Shown here piece by piece: positions 1-9,498 of a stretch of DNA of 46,600 nucleotides. The stretch is taken from positions 1 through 46,600 of the forward strand of contig CACDER010000004.1 in the NCBI GenBank assembly GCA_902551855.1, in the 5' to 3' direction. Positions within the stretch are counted from its first letter, which is position 1, and each line of letters opens with the position of its first letter. Origin of the DNA: an uncultured Cryomorphaceae bacterium. GTDB lineage: Bacteria > Bacteroidota > Bacteroidia > Flavobacteriales > UBA7430. The notes below the pieces were generated by a model that worked only from the letters and a program-made list of their open reading frames with translations, ran no database searches and was not told the origin of the DNA. Made by a program: the position numbers and the translations under genes.

Positions 1-570
1 TGTTTAGGGACGCCTGAATTAACTATTTTTGAAATGGTTGGTGCTTATTCAACATTTGTAAATAAAGGAGTTTATATTTCACCAATATTTTTAAATAGGA
101 TAGAGGATAAAAATGGAATTATTTTAGAGGAATTTTCAACCAAATCAAAAGAAGTTTTAAGCGAGGATAAAGCTTATGTGATGATTAATTTACTTAAAGG
201 AGTAATTAATGAAGGATCTGGTATTAGATTGAGATGGAAATATGGGTTTAAAAATGAAATTGCTGGTAAAACTGGTACAACTCAAAATCAATCTGATGGA
301 TGGTTTGTAGGTATGGTTCCAAATCTTGTAACTGGAGTATGGACTGGTGCTGAAGATAGAGCAGTTCATTTTAGAGATATTTCTTTGGGACAAGGAGCAA
401 ATATGTCTTTGCCAACTTGGGCTGAATTTATGAAAAAAGCTTATGAAGATAAAAGCCTGAATATTTCAAAATCTCCTTTCAATGAACCTCCAAATTTTTC
501 ATTTGAATTAGATTGTGATAATTTAGAAAATGGATTTAATAATTTTGATGAAGATATAATTGAATTTTAA
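1..570 (+). CDS. Penicillin-binding protein 1A-type transpeptidase, C-terminal part (5' truncated by window edge)
   Basis: Frame open from base 1; GTPELTIFEMVGAYSTFVNKGVYISP, AGKTGTTQNQSDGWFVGMVPNLVTGVWTGAED (KTGTT motif of transpeptidases). Confidence 0.9.
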   Translation, partial: CLGTPELTIFEMVGAYSTFVNKGVYISPIFLNRIEDKNGIILEEFSTKSKEVLSEDKAYVMINLLKGVINEGSGIRLRWKYGFKNEIAGKTGTTQNQSDGWFVGMVPNLVTGVWTGAEDRAVHFRDISLGQGANMSLPTWAEFMKKAYEDKSLNISKSPFNEPPNFSFELDCDNLENGFNNFDEDIIEF

Positions 571-572
571 TT

Positions 573-1281
573 ATGATTAATAAAAAAGTTAAAAATGTTC
601 AGATAGCGTTAGAAGGGGTAAAAAATGGTATGACTTTTATGCTTGGAGGGTTTGGTTTGTGTGGTATACCTGAAAATTGTATAAGTGAATTATTTAGAAG
701 AAATATTAAAGATATAACTTGTATTTCAAATAATGCAGGTGTTGATAATTTTGGTTTAGGTATTCTTTTAAAAAATCATCAAATTAAAAAAAATGATATC
801 TTCTTATGTTGGAGAAAATAGTGAGTTTGAAAAACAAATGCTAAATGGAGATTTAGATGTTGATTTAATTCCTCAAGGAAATCTCGCAGAAAGGTGCCGT
901 GCTGGAGGTGCAGGAATTCCAGCATTTTTTTCACCTTCAGGTTATGGTACTGAGGTAGCTAAGGGTAAAGAGATTAGGGTGTTTAATGGAAAAAATTATA
1001 TATTAGAAACTGCTCTGAATGCAGATTTTTCTTTTGTAAAAGCATGGAAAGGAGATGAGTCAGGAAATTTAATATATAAACATACTGCAAGAAATTTTAA
1101 TCCAATGATGGCAATGGCTGGTAAGATTACTGTTGCAGAAGTTGAGATTCTTCTTCCTGCTGGCAGTTTAGATCCTAATCAAATTCACACTCCTGGTATT
1201 TTTGTACAGAGAATATTTAAAGGAAAAAAATTTGAAAAAAGAATTGAAAAATTAACTTTTACAAAATATGGCTCTAACTAA
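573..1281 (+). pseudogene. scoA: 3-oxoacid CoA-transferase subunit A, split by a 1-nt frameshift at A8 (786-793)
   Basis: Two ORFs (573-821 and 793-1281) together give one ScoA: GMTFMLGGFGLCGIPENCI...NNAGVDNFGLGILLKNHQIKK | MISSYVGENSEFEKQMLNGDLDVDLIPQGNLAERCRAGGAGIPAFFSPSGYGTEVAKGKE. Possibly functional if the extra A is a sequence error or bypassed. Confidence 0.85.
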
Positions 1282-1933
1282 ATCTCAGATTGCTATTAGA
1301 ATTGCACAAGAATTAAAAGATGGATATTATGTTAATTTAGGTATAGGAATTCCAACACTTGTAGCAAATTATGTTTCATCAAATATTTCTATTGAATTTC
1401 ATTCAGAGAATGGAATTTTAGGTGTTGGGCCATATCCAATTAAAGGGAAAGAGGATGCTGATTTGATTAATGCTGGCAAAGAAACCATTACTTTCTCAAA
1501 AGGATCTGTTATTTTTGACTCTTCTACAAGCTTTAATATGATAAGAGGAAACCATGTTGACTTAACTATTTTAGGAGCTATGGAGGTTTCTCAAAATGGT
1601 GATATTGCCAATTGGAAAATTCCTGGTAAAATGGTTAAAGGTATGGGGGGAGCAATGGATTTAGTTGCATCTTCAAAAAATATTATTGTAGCAATGATGC
1701 ACAAAAGTAAATCTGGTAAATCAAAATTATTAAAAAAATGTAGTTTACCTTTAACAGGTGTTAACTGTGTTAAAAAAATTGTAACTGACCTAGGTGTATT
1801 TAATATAACAATCGATGGGAAGTTTAAATTAATTGAAAGAGCACCAAATGTTTCTATTTCAGAAATAGTTAAATTTACGGAGGGAGAACTTATAATAGAT
1901 AATAATATTCCAGAAATGGACCTAAATAGTTAA
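1268..1933 (+). CDS. scoB: 3-oxoacid CoA-transferase subunit B
   Basis: IAIRIAQELKDGYYVNLGIGIPTLVANYV...FHSENGILGVGPYP; follows scoA. Confidence 0.9.
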   Translation: MALTKSQIAIRIAQELKDGYYVNLGIGIPTLVANYVSSNISIEFHSENGILGVGPYPIKGKEDADLINAGKETITFSKGSVIFDSSTSFNMIRGNHVDLTILGAMEVSQNGDIANWKIPGKMVKGMGGAMDLVASSKNIIVAMMHKSKSGKSKLLKKCSLPLTGVNCVKKIVTDLGVFNITIDGKFKLIERAPNVSISEIVKFTEGELIIDNNIPEMDLNS

Positions 1934-2871
1934 ATCTTAGTAACTATTTTTTTAATTTTTTTTATTAATACATTTGAAAGTTTTTTGTATGATTCATGTG
2001 TTATTCCGGCAATATGAGGAGTAAATATAATGTTGTTTCTTTCAAATAACTTATCCATGTACTTAAATTTTGAGGTATTTTTTTCATAAAAAGAATTATC
2101 TTCAAACTCAAGTACATCAAGACATGCTCCCAATATTTTTTTTGAAATAATACCTTTATTAATTGTATTCATGTTGACAACTTTACCCCTTGAGGAATTA
2201 ATTATATAAAATGGTTTATTCATATTATCTAAAAAAATGTCATTAAAAAAATAATGATTACTTGAATTATAAGGAATATGTAGACTTATAATATCAGCCT
2301 GTTTATAAATTTCATCTAGCTTACATTCTATAACATATTTATTAGAAAAATTAGATTTAAATTTATCATATACCAAAATCTTACAATCAAACCCTGATAA
2401 GCATTTTGCAAAGGCGCTTCCTGTATTACCATAACCTAATATTCCAAAGGTTTTTCCACTTATCTCAATTCCAATATTTGACTTTCTGTCCCATATCTTA
2501 TTTTTTATTTGAAAATTAGCAGTATTAATTTTATTAAATAAAGTTAAAATCATTCCTATACAGTGCTCTGCAACAGCTTGTTTGTTGCCTTCTCCGGAAG
2601 AGATTATCTGAATATTTCTTTTTTTAGCTTCTATTAAATCAATATTTTCAAGGCCGGCTCCATATCTTGCAATAAATTTTAGATTTTTACAGCTTTTTAA
2701 AAAATTTATATCAATATTAATTCTTGAGCGAATGATTAATCCATCATATTTCCCAATCATATCTTTAATTTGAGAATAGTTTGAATCAAAATCTTCGAAA
2801 CAAGTCAATCCTAGTTTAGCTAATTCATTTTTAAGAGATAAATGTACTCTATCTATTATTAGTATTTTCAT
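1930..2871 (-). CDS. D-isomer-specific 2-hydroxyacid dehydrogenase (phosphoglycerate dehydrogenase-like)
   Basis: ARYGAGLENIDLIEAKKRNIQI, GKTFGILGYGNTGSAFAK (Rossmann), NSSRGKVVN, FTPHIAGITHES. Confidence 0.85.
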   Translation of the reverse strand: MKILIIDRVHLSLKNELAKLGLTCFEDFDSNYSQIKDMIGKYDGLIIRSRINIDINFLKSCKNLKFIARYGAGLENIDLIEAKKRNIQIISSGEGNKQAVAEHCIGMILTLFNKINTANFQIKNKIWDRKSNIGIEISGKTFGILGYGNTGSAFAKCLSGFDCKILVYDKFKSNFSNKYVIECKLDEIYKQADIISLHIPYNSSNHYFFNDIFLDNMNKPFYIINSSRGKVVNMNTINKGIISKKILGACLDVLEFEDNSFYEKNTSKFKYMDKLFERNNIIFTPHIAGITHESYKKLSNVLIKKIKKIVTKI

Positions 2872-4218
2872 TTATTTCAAAAAATAATTACCTATTAAAA
2901 AGTATATATATAAACCTAGTATATCATTAACCGTAGTAATAAAAGGCCCAGTGGCTAGCGCAGGGTCAATGTTATATTTATGTAAAATTAGTGGTATTGA
3001 TGTTCCAAAAATTGAAGCAAATATAATTACAACCATCAAAGATAAACTAACAGTCAGATAGATATTTGATGAATACCCTAGTAAATACGTAATCACAATA
3101 ACTAATAAACAACATATTATTGAATTTACAAGAGCGACCAATAATTCCTTAAATAATTTTTTTGTTATAGATTCTAATTCAATACTGTTACTGGCTAGTC
3201 CTTGAACTATAATTGCGGCTGACTGTACTCCAACGTTACCCCCCATAGCAGCAATTAAGGGTGTAAAAAAAGCAAGTTCAATATTTTTTTTTAGGTCAAA
3301 AAATCCGATTATTTCAGCCCCAATTATGCCTCCAAATAATCCAATAATCAACCAAGGAATTCTAGCTCTTGTTATTGTAGCAATATTATCATTTGATTTA
3401 ACTGTTTCAGATATACCTGATGCCATATTATAGTCCTCCATAGCTTCTTCTTTAATAACATCAACAACATCGTCAATGGTTATTCTTCCAATGAGTCTTC
3501 CTAAATTATCAACAACAGGAATAACTACCAAATCATATTTTTCAATCATTATACTTACTTTTTCTCTATTTATGTTTTCCGATACATAAAAAATTTTTGA
3601 ATTGTAAATTTGTTTAATAATTTCACTTTCATCAGCCATTAAAAGTTTTTTTAATGACAATGTTCCTAAAAGTTTATTTTGGTTGTCTACTACATATATT
3701 GAATAAACCTTATCAATATTTTTGGTTTGTTTCCTCATCTCTCTCACACATCTTAAAACAGTCCAGTTTATATTAACTTTGATTAATTCTTTAGCCATAA
3801 GAGATCCTGCTGAATTTTCGTCGTAAGTTAGTAAGCTTTTAATATTTTTTGCCTGATCAACATCTTCAATATGCGATAATACCTCCTTTTTTTTTGTTAA
3901 GGAAAGCTTAGAGATTATGTTTGTAGCGTCATCAGATTCTAAATTTTCAATTAATTTTTCAGCAATTTCTTTTGAGGAGAGATTTTTTAAAATGTAGTTT
4001 TGTACTTCGTCTTCCAATTCAAGTAATATTTCTGCAGATTTCTCGGAACTAAATATTTGGAATAAGGTATTTCTATTGTGAGAATCTAGTTTATGGATAA
4101 TTGACGCAATATCTGCGGGATGATATCCCGCCATCATTTTTTTTATTACTCCTAATTCATTTTTTTTTAATTTTATTGAAATATTCGTAATTAATTCTTT
4201 AGTTAAATTAAAATTCAT
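2872..4218 (-). CDS. mgtE: Magnesium transporter MgtE
   Basis: HPADIASIIHKL N-domain, CBS pair, DVVDVIKEEAMEDYNMASG, GGNVGVQSAAIIVQGLA, C-terminal TMs. Confidence 0.92.
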   Translation of the reverse strand: MNFNLTKELITNISIKLKKNELGVIKKMMAGYHPADIASIIHKLDSHNRNTLFQIFSSEKSAEILLELEDEVQNYILKNLSSKEIAEKLIENLESDDATNIISKLSLTKKKEVLSHIEDVDQAKNIKSLLTYDENSAGSLMAKELIKVNINWTVLRCVREMRKQTKNIDKVYSIYVVDNQNKLLGTLSLKKLLMADESEIIKQIYNSKIFYVSENINREKVSIMIEKYDLVVIPVVDNLGRLIGRITIDDVVDVIKEEAMEDYNMASGISETVKSNDNIATITRARIPWLIIGLFGGIIGAEIIGFFDLKKNIELAFFTPLIAAMGGNVGVQSAAIIVQGLASNSIELESITKKLFKELLVALVNSIICCLLVIVITYLLGYSSNIYLTVSLSLMVVIIFASIFGTSIPLILHKYNIDPALATGPFITTVNDILGLYIYFLIGNYFLK

Positions 4219-4985
4219 GACAAATTATTTTCAATTAGATTTGTAAGATAAATAAAATCCTCAACACTTAAATTTTCAGCTCTTAAAGATAGTAAGGGAG
4301 AATTGATTTTGTTAACAAAACTTGGATCAAGTGTATTTTTTATTTTTTTTCTTCTTTTATTGAAAGTTGACTTAATAATTGATTTGAATAATTTTTCATT
4401 ACAATGAATTTTTTTTCTTCTATTCCTTTTAAATAAAAGTACTCCAGATTTCACTCTAGGTATAGGGTAAAAAGAATTTTCATTTACAGTAAATTTATAT
4501 TCGATATCGTAATAAGTTTGCATAAGTACTGATAAAATTCCATAATTTTTCGAATTTGGTGGACTTGAAATTCTTTCAGCAACCTCTTTTTGAAACATTC
4601 CAACAATTTCATTAACTTGACAGTTATTGTTATATAAACTGAATAAAATTTGGCTGGAAATATTGTAAGGGAAATTACCTATTATTGCAACTGATTTTGA
4701 AGCTAATAAATTAATATCAAAATTTAAAAAATTATATTCATAAATATTTTCTGATATGGTGGGATATTTTATTTTTAAATATTTAATGGATTCTTTATCA
4801 ATATCTATAAAATAACTTTTACATTTAAGCTTTATAATGTTTTTAGTTAATGCACCTGTTCCAGGACCTACTTCAATTATTGTATCATAATTTTTAAGTG
4901 TTAATAGATCAACAATCTTTTGGGAAATTTTTTGATCTGTTAAAAAATGTTGACCAAATTTTTTCTTTGGTTTAATTAATTTCAC
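4215..4985 (-). CDS. rsmA: 16S rRNA (adenine(1518)-N(6)/adenine(1519)-N(6))-dimethyltransferase
   Basis: KPKKKFGQHFLTDQKI, EVGPGTGALTKNI, IGNFPYNISSQILF, FYPIPRVKSGVL. Confidence 0.95.
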   Translation of the reverse strand: MKLIKPKKKFGQHFLTDQKISQKIVDLLTLKNYDTIIEVGPGTGALTKNIIKLKCKSYFIDIDKESIKYLKIKYPTISENIYEYNFLNFDINLLASKSVAIIGNFPYNISSQILFSLYNNNCQVNEIVGMFQKEVAERISSPPNSKNYGILSVLMQTYYDIEYKFTVNENSFYPIPRVKSGVLLFKRNRRKKIHCNEKLFKSIIKSTFNKRRKKIKNTLDPSFVNKINSPLLSLRAENLSVEDFIYLTNLIENNLS

Positions 4986-6788
4986 TTAATATTCATTTAA
5001 AATTCTATATCTTTTTTTTGATTCAGTTATAAAAAAACTATCGTCATAGTCAGTTATAATTTTTTCATATACTAAAATAGCTAATTCGTAATCTTTTAGA
5101 AAATTTTCAGCAATTTTTGCTTTTGCAAATAAGGCATCGTCAGCTATTATATCATAAGGGTAAAAAGTTATAATTTGATCAAGAATTTCAATTGCATGTA
5201 TATACTTCTTTTCTTTAAGTCTAATTTTGTGTTGTAAAAATAAAGCCTCATCAACTAGTGAATGATTAGGATAGTTTATTATAATACTATCTAAAATATT
5301 AAATGAATCAAATAATTTATTTTGAAAAAATAATAAATCGGCTTTTGAAAAAAGACTCATTGTAACATTTGTAGTATCTAAATTTAAATTGTCTTGGATT
5401 AATAACGAAAGATGCATTGCATCATTAGCAATAAGTTTAGAAGTTGATTTTTTTAGAACATCCAGCTGTGCTTGAGCCCATTCAAATTCTCCATTATAAT
5501 ATGATATTTTCGCTCTTTTAAATTTAGCTAAATGTCCAATTTTATCATTTCTAAATGAATTTTGAACTTGAGAGTAAACAATGATTGCGTCCCAGATTTT
5601 ATTGTCTAAGAGTAAAATATCACCAAGTAAGATTTTACATTTTGCCAATGATTCATTTTTTATATTGGGTATGCTTAGTGTTTTTTTTATGGTATTAGTT
5701 GCATTTTCAATATTATGAATATAAAAAGCTTGAATTTCTGCTAAATTTTTTATTATGAATACTGAATTTTTATTTTCTCCAATTGTTTTAATAGTCTCTA
5801 TATATTCAGATTCAAGTTTAATCCACAAATTTTTATTTAGTAAGTTTTCGTCTTTTAATTTTTCATATTTTGTTTTTAACTTTAAGAAATTAGCTTCGTA
5901 AAAAAAATCTGAATTTCTTCCTTCGTCATGGTAGTAATTGAAACACATAATTGCATTTTCGTAATCATCATTTTCAAGACAGATTTTACCTAAGTCAAAA
6001 ATTTCATTTTGATTTAAATTATTCTTTAAGTCCAAGGATTTCATCAATTCAAAGGCCGCTAAAAAGTTTTTTTCTTGAATATATAACCATATAAGAATAT
6101 TAAATACATCACTATTCTCATGATTTAAAGATATACTTATCAGTTTTTCTTTTAATATAACATTATTTTCGCTTTCAGAGTCCTCTGTAGTTGTTCTTTT
6201 GAAAATATTTTTGACATTTTGAAGATATTCTTTATTAGTAATAATTAATCTTATATAATTTTCGTACATTAAATCTAATTTACCCATTTCTCCATAAATT
6301 CTAGCAATATGATATCTCAGGTTAGATCTATTTGTATTTTGAAGTGCAATTTGATATACTTTTAAAGTTAACTCTAGATAATTATATTTTTTAAATCTAT
6401 TTGCTATGAGGTTTATTCTTTGGAAATTATTTTCGATAATATTCATAACTTCATTAAAAATTTTAGACGATTTTTTTGTTTGATCTTTTAAATTATAAAT
6501 ATGCCCAAGGTCAACTAATACAGAGGTATTATTTTTTTTAAACTTATAATATTTGAGACAGAGTCTTTCAGCGTTATCGAGCTCATTTAAATTAATGTAG
6601 CAATCTAATAATTTTTCATAAAACTTATAAATTTTATTTTTGGTATAAAGATTATAATATATTTCTTTTGCTTGATTATATAAGTTTGAATTAAAATAAT
6701 TTTTTGCCATATTTTCATCTAAATTCTGTTGACTCAACAAAATATTTGATATAGAAAATAATAATAAAATTAATTTTAGTTTACTCAT
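4986..6788 (-). CDS. Secreted/periplasmic TPR-repeat protein
   Basis: N-terminal signal LILLLFSISNILLSQQ, multiple TPR-like helical repeats (e.g. DLGHIYNLKDQTKKSSKIFNEV). Confidence 0.75.
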   Translation of the reverse strand: MSKLKLILLLFSISNILLSQQNLDENMAKNYFNSNLYNQAKEIYYNLYTKNKIYKFYEKLLDCYINLNELDNAERLCLKYYKFKKNNTSVLVDLGHIYNLKDQTKKSSKIFNEVMNIIENNFQRINLIANRFKKYNYLELTLKVYQIALQNTNRSNLRYHIARIYGEMGKLDLMYENYIRLIITNKEYLQNVKNIFKRTTTEDSESENNVILKEKLISISLNHENSDVFNILIWLYIQEKNFLAAFELMKSLDLKNNLNQNEIFDLGKICLENDDYENAIMCFNYYHDEGRNSDFFYEANFLKLKTKYEKLKDENLLNKNLWIKLESEYIETIKTIGENKNSVFIIKNLAEIQAFYIHNIENATNTIKKTLSIPNIKNESLAKCKILLGDILLLDNKIWDAIIVYSQVQNSFRNDKIGHLAKFKRAKISYYNGEFEWAQAQLDVLKKSTSKLIANDAMHLSLLIQDNLNLDTTNVTMSLFSKADLLFFQNKLFDSFNILDSIIINYPNHSLVDEALFLQHKIRLKEKKYIHAIEILDQIITFYPYDIIADDALFAKAKIAENFLKDYELAILVYEKIITDYDDSFFITESKKRYRILNEY

Positions 6789-7381
6789 TATTTAGATTGT
6801 GAATTGTTGATTTGTATAAAAATACCATCAAGTTTGTTATCCATTTTTTTAAAACTTAAAATTGAACTATCAAGCTTAATTGATAATTTATTAATAAACG
6901 TAGTATTTTGAAGAATAATTTTATTTTCATCTATTAAAAATTTTTCAAATTCATATTTATTAAGGTAATCCCATTTTAAGTCATTAAATAAATTATTCAC
7001 TTGAGTTTTTGAAAAAATTACTTTTTCGTTAAGACTGGAAAATTCTTCTTTAAGTTTAATAAAATTTGATCTAAAATTAGAGTATTTTATTAAAGTTTCA
7101 TCAGTCCAATAATAATTAATTGATTTGAAAATAGGTTTATCTAGAAAAATAAGTTTACTATCGATTTCAGATATTTTATCAATTAACAAAAAATTTAACA
7201 TTTTAATATTTTGAGATTGTATATCAATTGTTGAAATCATTTTCTTAACTTCATTTTCTTCTCTCTGAAATTTAAAATTACATGAAAAAAAAAATATACA
7301 AATCAGAAAAATTTTTTTAAATAATTTAAAGTTTGTAAAATTTAAATTGATGTATTCAAAATTAAATTTCAGAAAATCCAC
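6788..7381 (-). CDS. Hypothetical lipoprotein (ORF track start 7420; in-frame GTG at 7381 is an alternative)
   Basis: Signal/lipobox-like KLFKKIFLICIFFFSC; tandem with TPR gene; overlaps the serS 3' end. Confidence 0.5.
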   Translation of the reverse strand: MDFLKFNFEYINLNFTNFKLFKKIFLICIFFFSCNFKFQREENEVKKMISTIDIQSQNIKMLNFLLIDKISEIDSKLIFLDKPIFKSINYYWTDETLIKYSNFRSNFIKLKEEFSSLNEKVIFSKTQVNNLFNDLKWDYLNKYEFEKFLIDENKIILQNTTFINKLSIKLDSSILSFKKMDNKLDGIFIQINNSQSK

Positions 7382-8630
7382 AGTATGAATGAAGAATCTT
7401 GGGTATAAAAATTTTTTCATTTATTTGGTTATTTTCTAATATTGCTGCAATTATTCTTGGAAGAGCCAGTGATGAGCCATTTAAAGTATGACAGAATTCA
7501 ATTTTATTTTCTTTATTTTTAAATCTAAGTTTTAATCTATTAGCTTGAAAATCCTCAAAATTTGAGACTGAACTAACTTCTAACCATTTTTTTTGTGCTG
7601 CAGAAAATACTTCAAAATCATAAGTAATCGACGAAGCAAAACTCGTATCTCCCCCACACAATTTTAATATTCTATATGGAAGATTTAGCTCACTTAAAAT
7701 TGCTGATATATGATCAATCATTGAATGAAGGCTCGTTTGAGAATTTGAGGGCTTATCAATTTTTACTATTTCAACTTTATCAAATTGATGAAGTCTGTTT
7801 AGCCCTCTAACATTTTTTCCATACGAACCTGCCTCTCTTCTGAAACAAGGAGTATAAGCAGTTAAATTAATTGGCAAATCTTTTTCCTTTATAATTTTAT
7901 TTTTATATAAATTTGTCAAAGGGACTTCAGCTGTTGGAATTAAGTATAAATTGTCTTCTTTTACGAAGTACATTTGACCGTCTTTATCAGGTAGTTGCCC
8001 CGTTCCAAATGCAGAATTTTCGTTTACAACTATAGGTGGCGAGATTTCTTTATAACCAGCATTTATATTTTTGTCTAAAAAATAATTTATTAGTCCTCTT
8101 TGAAGTTTTGCACCTTTACCTATGAACACAGGAAATCCAGTACCAGTAATATTAACCCCATTTTCAAAATCTATTATATTTTTATTGACTGCGATTTCCC
8201 AATGGGGCTTTGCATTATTATCTAAGGTGGGTATTTCCCCTTTTTGAAAAATAATTTCATTGTTGAGTTCGTTATTTCCCTGAGGGACTGAAGAATTAGG
8301 TATATTAGGAATTAACACTAACTTACTTTTAATTAATTTCTGAGTTTTTTTTAAAGATTCAGTTAAATCCTTAGACTGTTCTTTCAGAGATAAAGTTGTA
8401 TTTTTTTTTGAATTGGCAAGGTTTACATTACCATTCTTAAAATCATTACCTATTTCTTTTGATAAATTATTAATTTTATTTAAAGTTTGATCTAAGTTTG
8501 TTTGGATTTTTTTTCTCTTTTCATCAAGAATAATCAGTTCATTAATCAAATCTTTTGCATCAAAATTTTTTATTTTAAGAAGTTTAATTGATTTTAATTT
8601 GTTTTGGCTTAAAAATGATAAATTTAACAT
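7362..8630 (-). CDS. serS: Seryl-tRNA synthetase
   Basis: LIPNIPNSSVPQG, YLIPTAEVPLTNLY, CFRREAGSYGKNVRGLNRLHQFDKVEIV, HTLNGSSLALPRIIAAILEN. Confidence 0.96.
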   Translation of the reverse strand: MLNLSFLSQNKLKSIKLLKIKNFDAKDLINELIILDEKRKKIQTNLDQTLNKINNLSKEIGNDFKNGNVNLANSKKNTTLSLKEQSKDLTESLKKTQKLIKSKLVLIPNIPNSSVPQGNNELNNEIIFQKGEIPTLDNNAKPHWEIAVNKNIIDFENGVNITGTGFPVFIGKGAKLQRGLINYFLDKNINAGYKEISPPIVVNENSAFGTGQLPDKDGQMYFVKEDNLYLIPTAEVPLTNLYKNKIIKEKDLPINLTAYTPCFRREAGSYGKNVRGLNRLHQFDKVEIVKIDKPSNSQTSLHSMIDHISAILSELNLPYRILKLCGGDTSFASSITYDFEVFSAAQKKWLEVSSVSNFEDFQANRLKLRFKNKENKIEFCHTLNGSSLALPRIIAAILENNQINEKIFIPKILHSYCGFSEI

Positions 8631-8649
8631 AGTATTGTAAATAAAATCT

Positions 8650-8677
8650 AAAAAAAAAAGCCATTAATGTAATGGCT
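8650..8677 (-). terminator. Rho-independent terminator after rplU-rpmA (upstream of serS)
   Basis: Perfect 8-bp inverted repeat AGCCATTA-atg-TAATGGCT (8659-8677) followed on the minus strand by a run of about 9 Ts (As 8651-8659 on plus). Confidence 0.88.
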
Positions 8678-8699
8678 CTATAATATTAGGGTAATGTAA

Positions 8700-8960
8700 T
8701 CATTTAGAAAAGGGTAAAATATTAACAAAAGATTTATTATTTCTTTTTTTAATGAATTGGATTGTTCCATTACATAAAGCAAATAAAGTATGATCTTTCC
8801 CCATACCTACGTTGTTGCCTGGATTGTGTTTTGTACCTCTTTGTCTGACAATAATGTTACCAGAAGTAACTTTTTGACCACCAAATATTTTTATACCAAG
8901 TCGTTTTGATTCTGATTCTCTTCCATTTTTGGAACTACCTACACCTTTTTTATGAGCCAT
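8700..8960 (-). CDS. rpmA: 50S ribosomal protein L27
   Basis: [48 protein letters not shown]. Confidence 0.97.
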   Translation of the reverse strand: MAHKKGVGSSKNGRESESKRLGIKIFGGQKVTSGNIIVRQRGTKHNPGNNVGMGKDHTLFALCNGTIQFIKKRNNKSFVNILPFSK

Positions 8961-8980
8961 AATTTAAAATTTAGTTTGTA

Positions 8981-9439
8981 TTATTTATTTTTAGCAGTTG
9001 TTTTTTTCGTAGCAGTTGTTTTTTTCGTAGCAGTTGTTTTTTTAGCAGCAGTTGTTTTTTTAGCAGCAGTTGCTTTGTCGTCAATACCAGCCTTATTCAA
9101 AATTTCATTCTTAGTTTTAGAGCTGTCACTTGTACTTATTTTATTGATTGAAATTTCTGTTAGATATTGTCTATGTCCATTTTTTACTTTGTAACCTTTT
9201 CTTCTTTTTTTCTTGAAAACAATAACTTTATCACCTTTAAAGTGTTTAATTACTTTTGCAGTAACACTTGCTCCACTTAATATTGGATTGCCTAAACTTA
9301 TTTTATTATTGTTATCAATTAATAGTACTTTGTCAAATTTGATATTAGATCCAACTTCTTGATCAATCCTGTTTACAAATAATGATTGTTTATTTTCAAC
9401 TTTGTATTGATATCCTAAAATTTCTACAATTGCATACAT
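8981..9439 (-). CDS. rplU: 50S ribosomal protein L21 with Lys/Thr/Ala-rich C-terminal tail
   Basis: MYAIVEILGYQYKVENKQSL...HFKGDKVIVFKKKRRKGYKVKNGHRQYLTEISI; start placed at MYAIVEI (9439) rather than track start 9466, which overlaps a promoter-like box. Confidence 0.93.
   Translation of the reverse strand: MYAIVEILGYQYKVENKQSLFVNRIDQEVGSNIKFDKVLLIDNNNKISLGNPILSGASVTAKVIKHFKGDKVIVFKKKRRKGYKVKNGHRQYLTEISINKISTSDSSKTKNEILNKAGIDDKATAAKKTTAAKKTTATKKTTATKKTTAKNK
8994..9083 (+). repeat. 18-bp tandem repeat (4 close copies plus a degenerate fifth) coding the L21 tail
   Basis: Units gcagttgtttttttcgta x2, gcagttgtttttttagca x2, gcagttgctttgtcgtca. Confidence 0.9.
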
Positions 9440-9463
9440 CTTATTTTTCTTTAATTTGGTTTG

Positions 9464-9471
9464 CAAAAGTA
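9464..9471 (-). promoter_or_regulatory. Bacteroidetes-type -7 box (TACTTTTG) upstream of rplU
   Basis: Matches TAnnTTTG on the minus strand, 25 bp before the MYAIVEI start. Confidence 0.55.
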
Positions 9472-9498
9472 AATAATATTAATTAACAATCAAATATA

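Noticed and set aside
190-393. Minus-strand ORF antisense to the PBP gene
   Set aside because: Contained in a well-supported CDS, no recognisable motifs; chance open frame.
8952-9194. Plus-strand ORF with repetitive hydrophobic LAVVFFVAVVFF peptide (TM-repeat protein?)
   Set aside because: Antisense translation of the Lys/Ala/Thr repeat tail of rplU; explained by the 18-bp tandem repeat.
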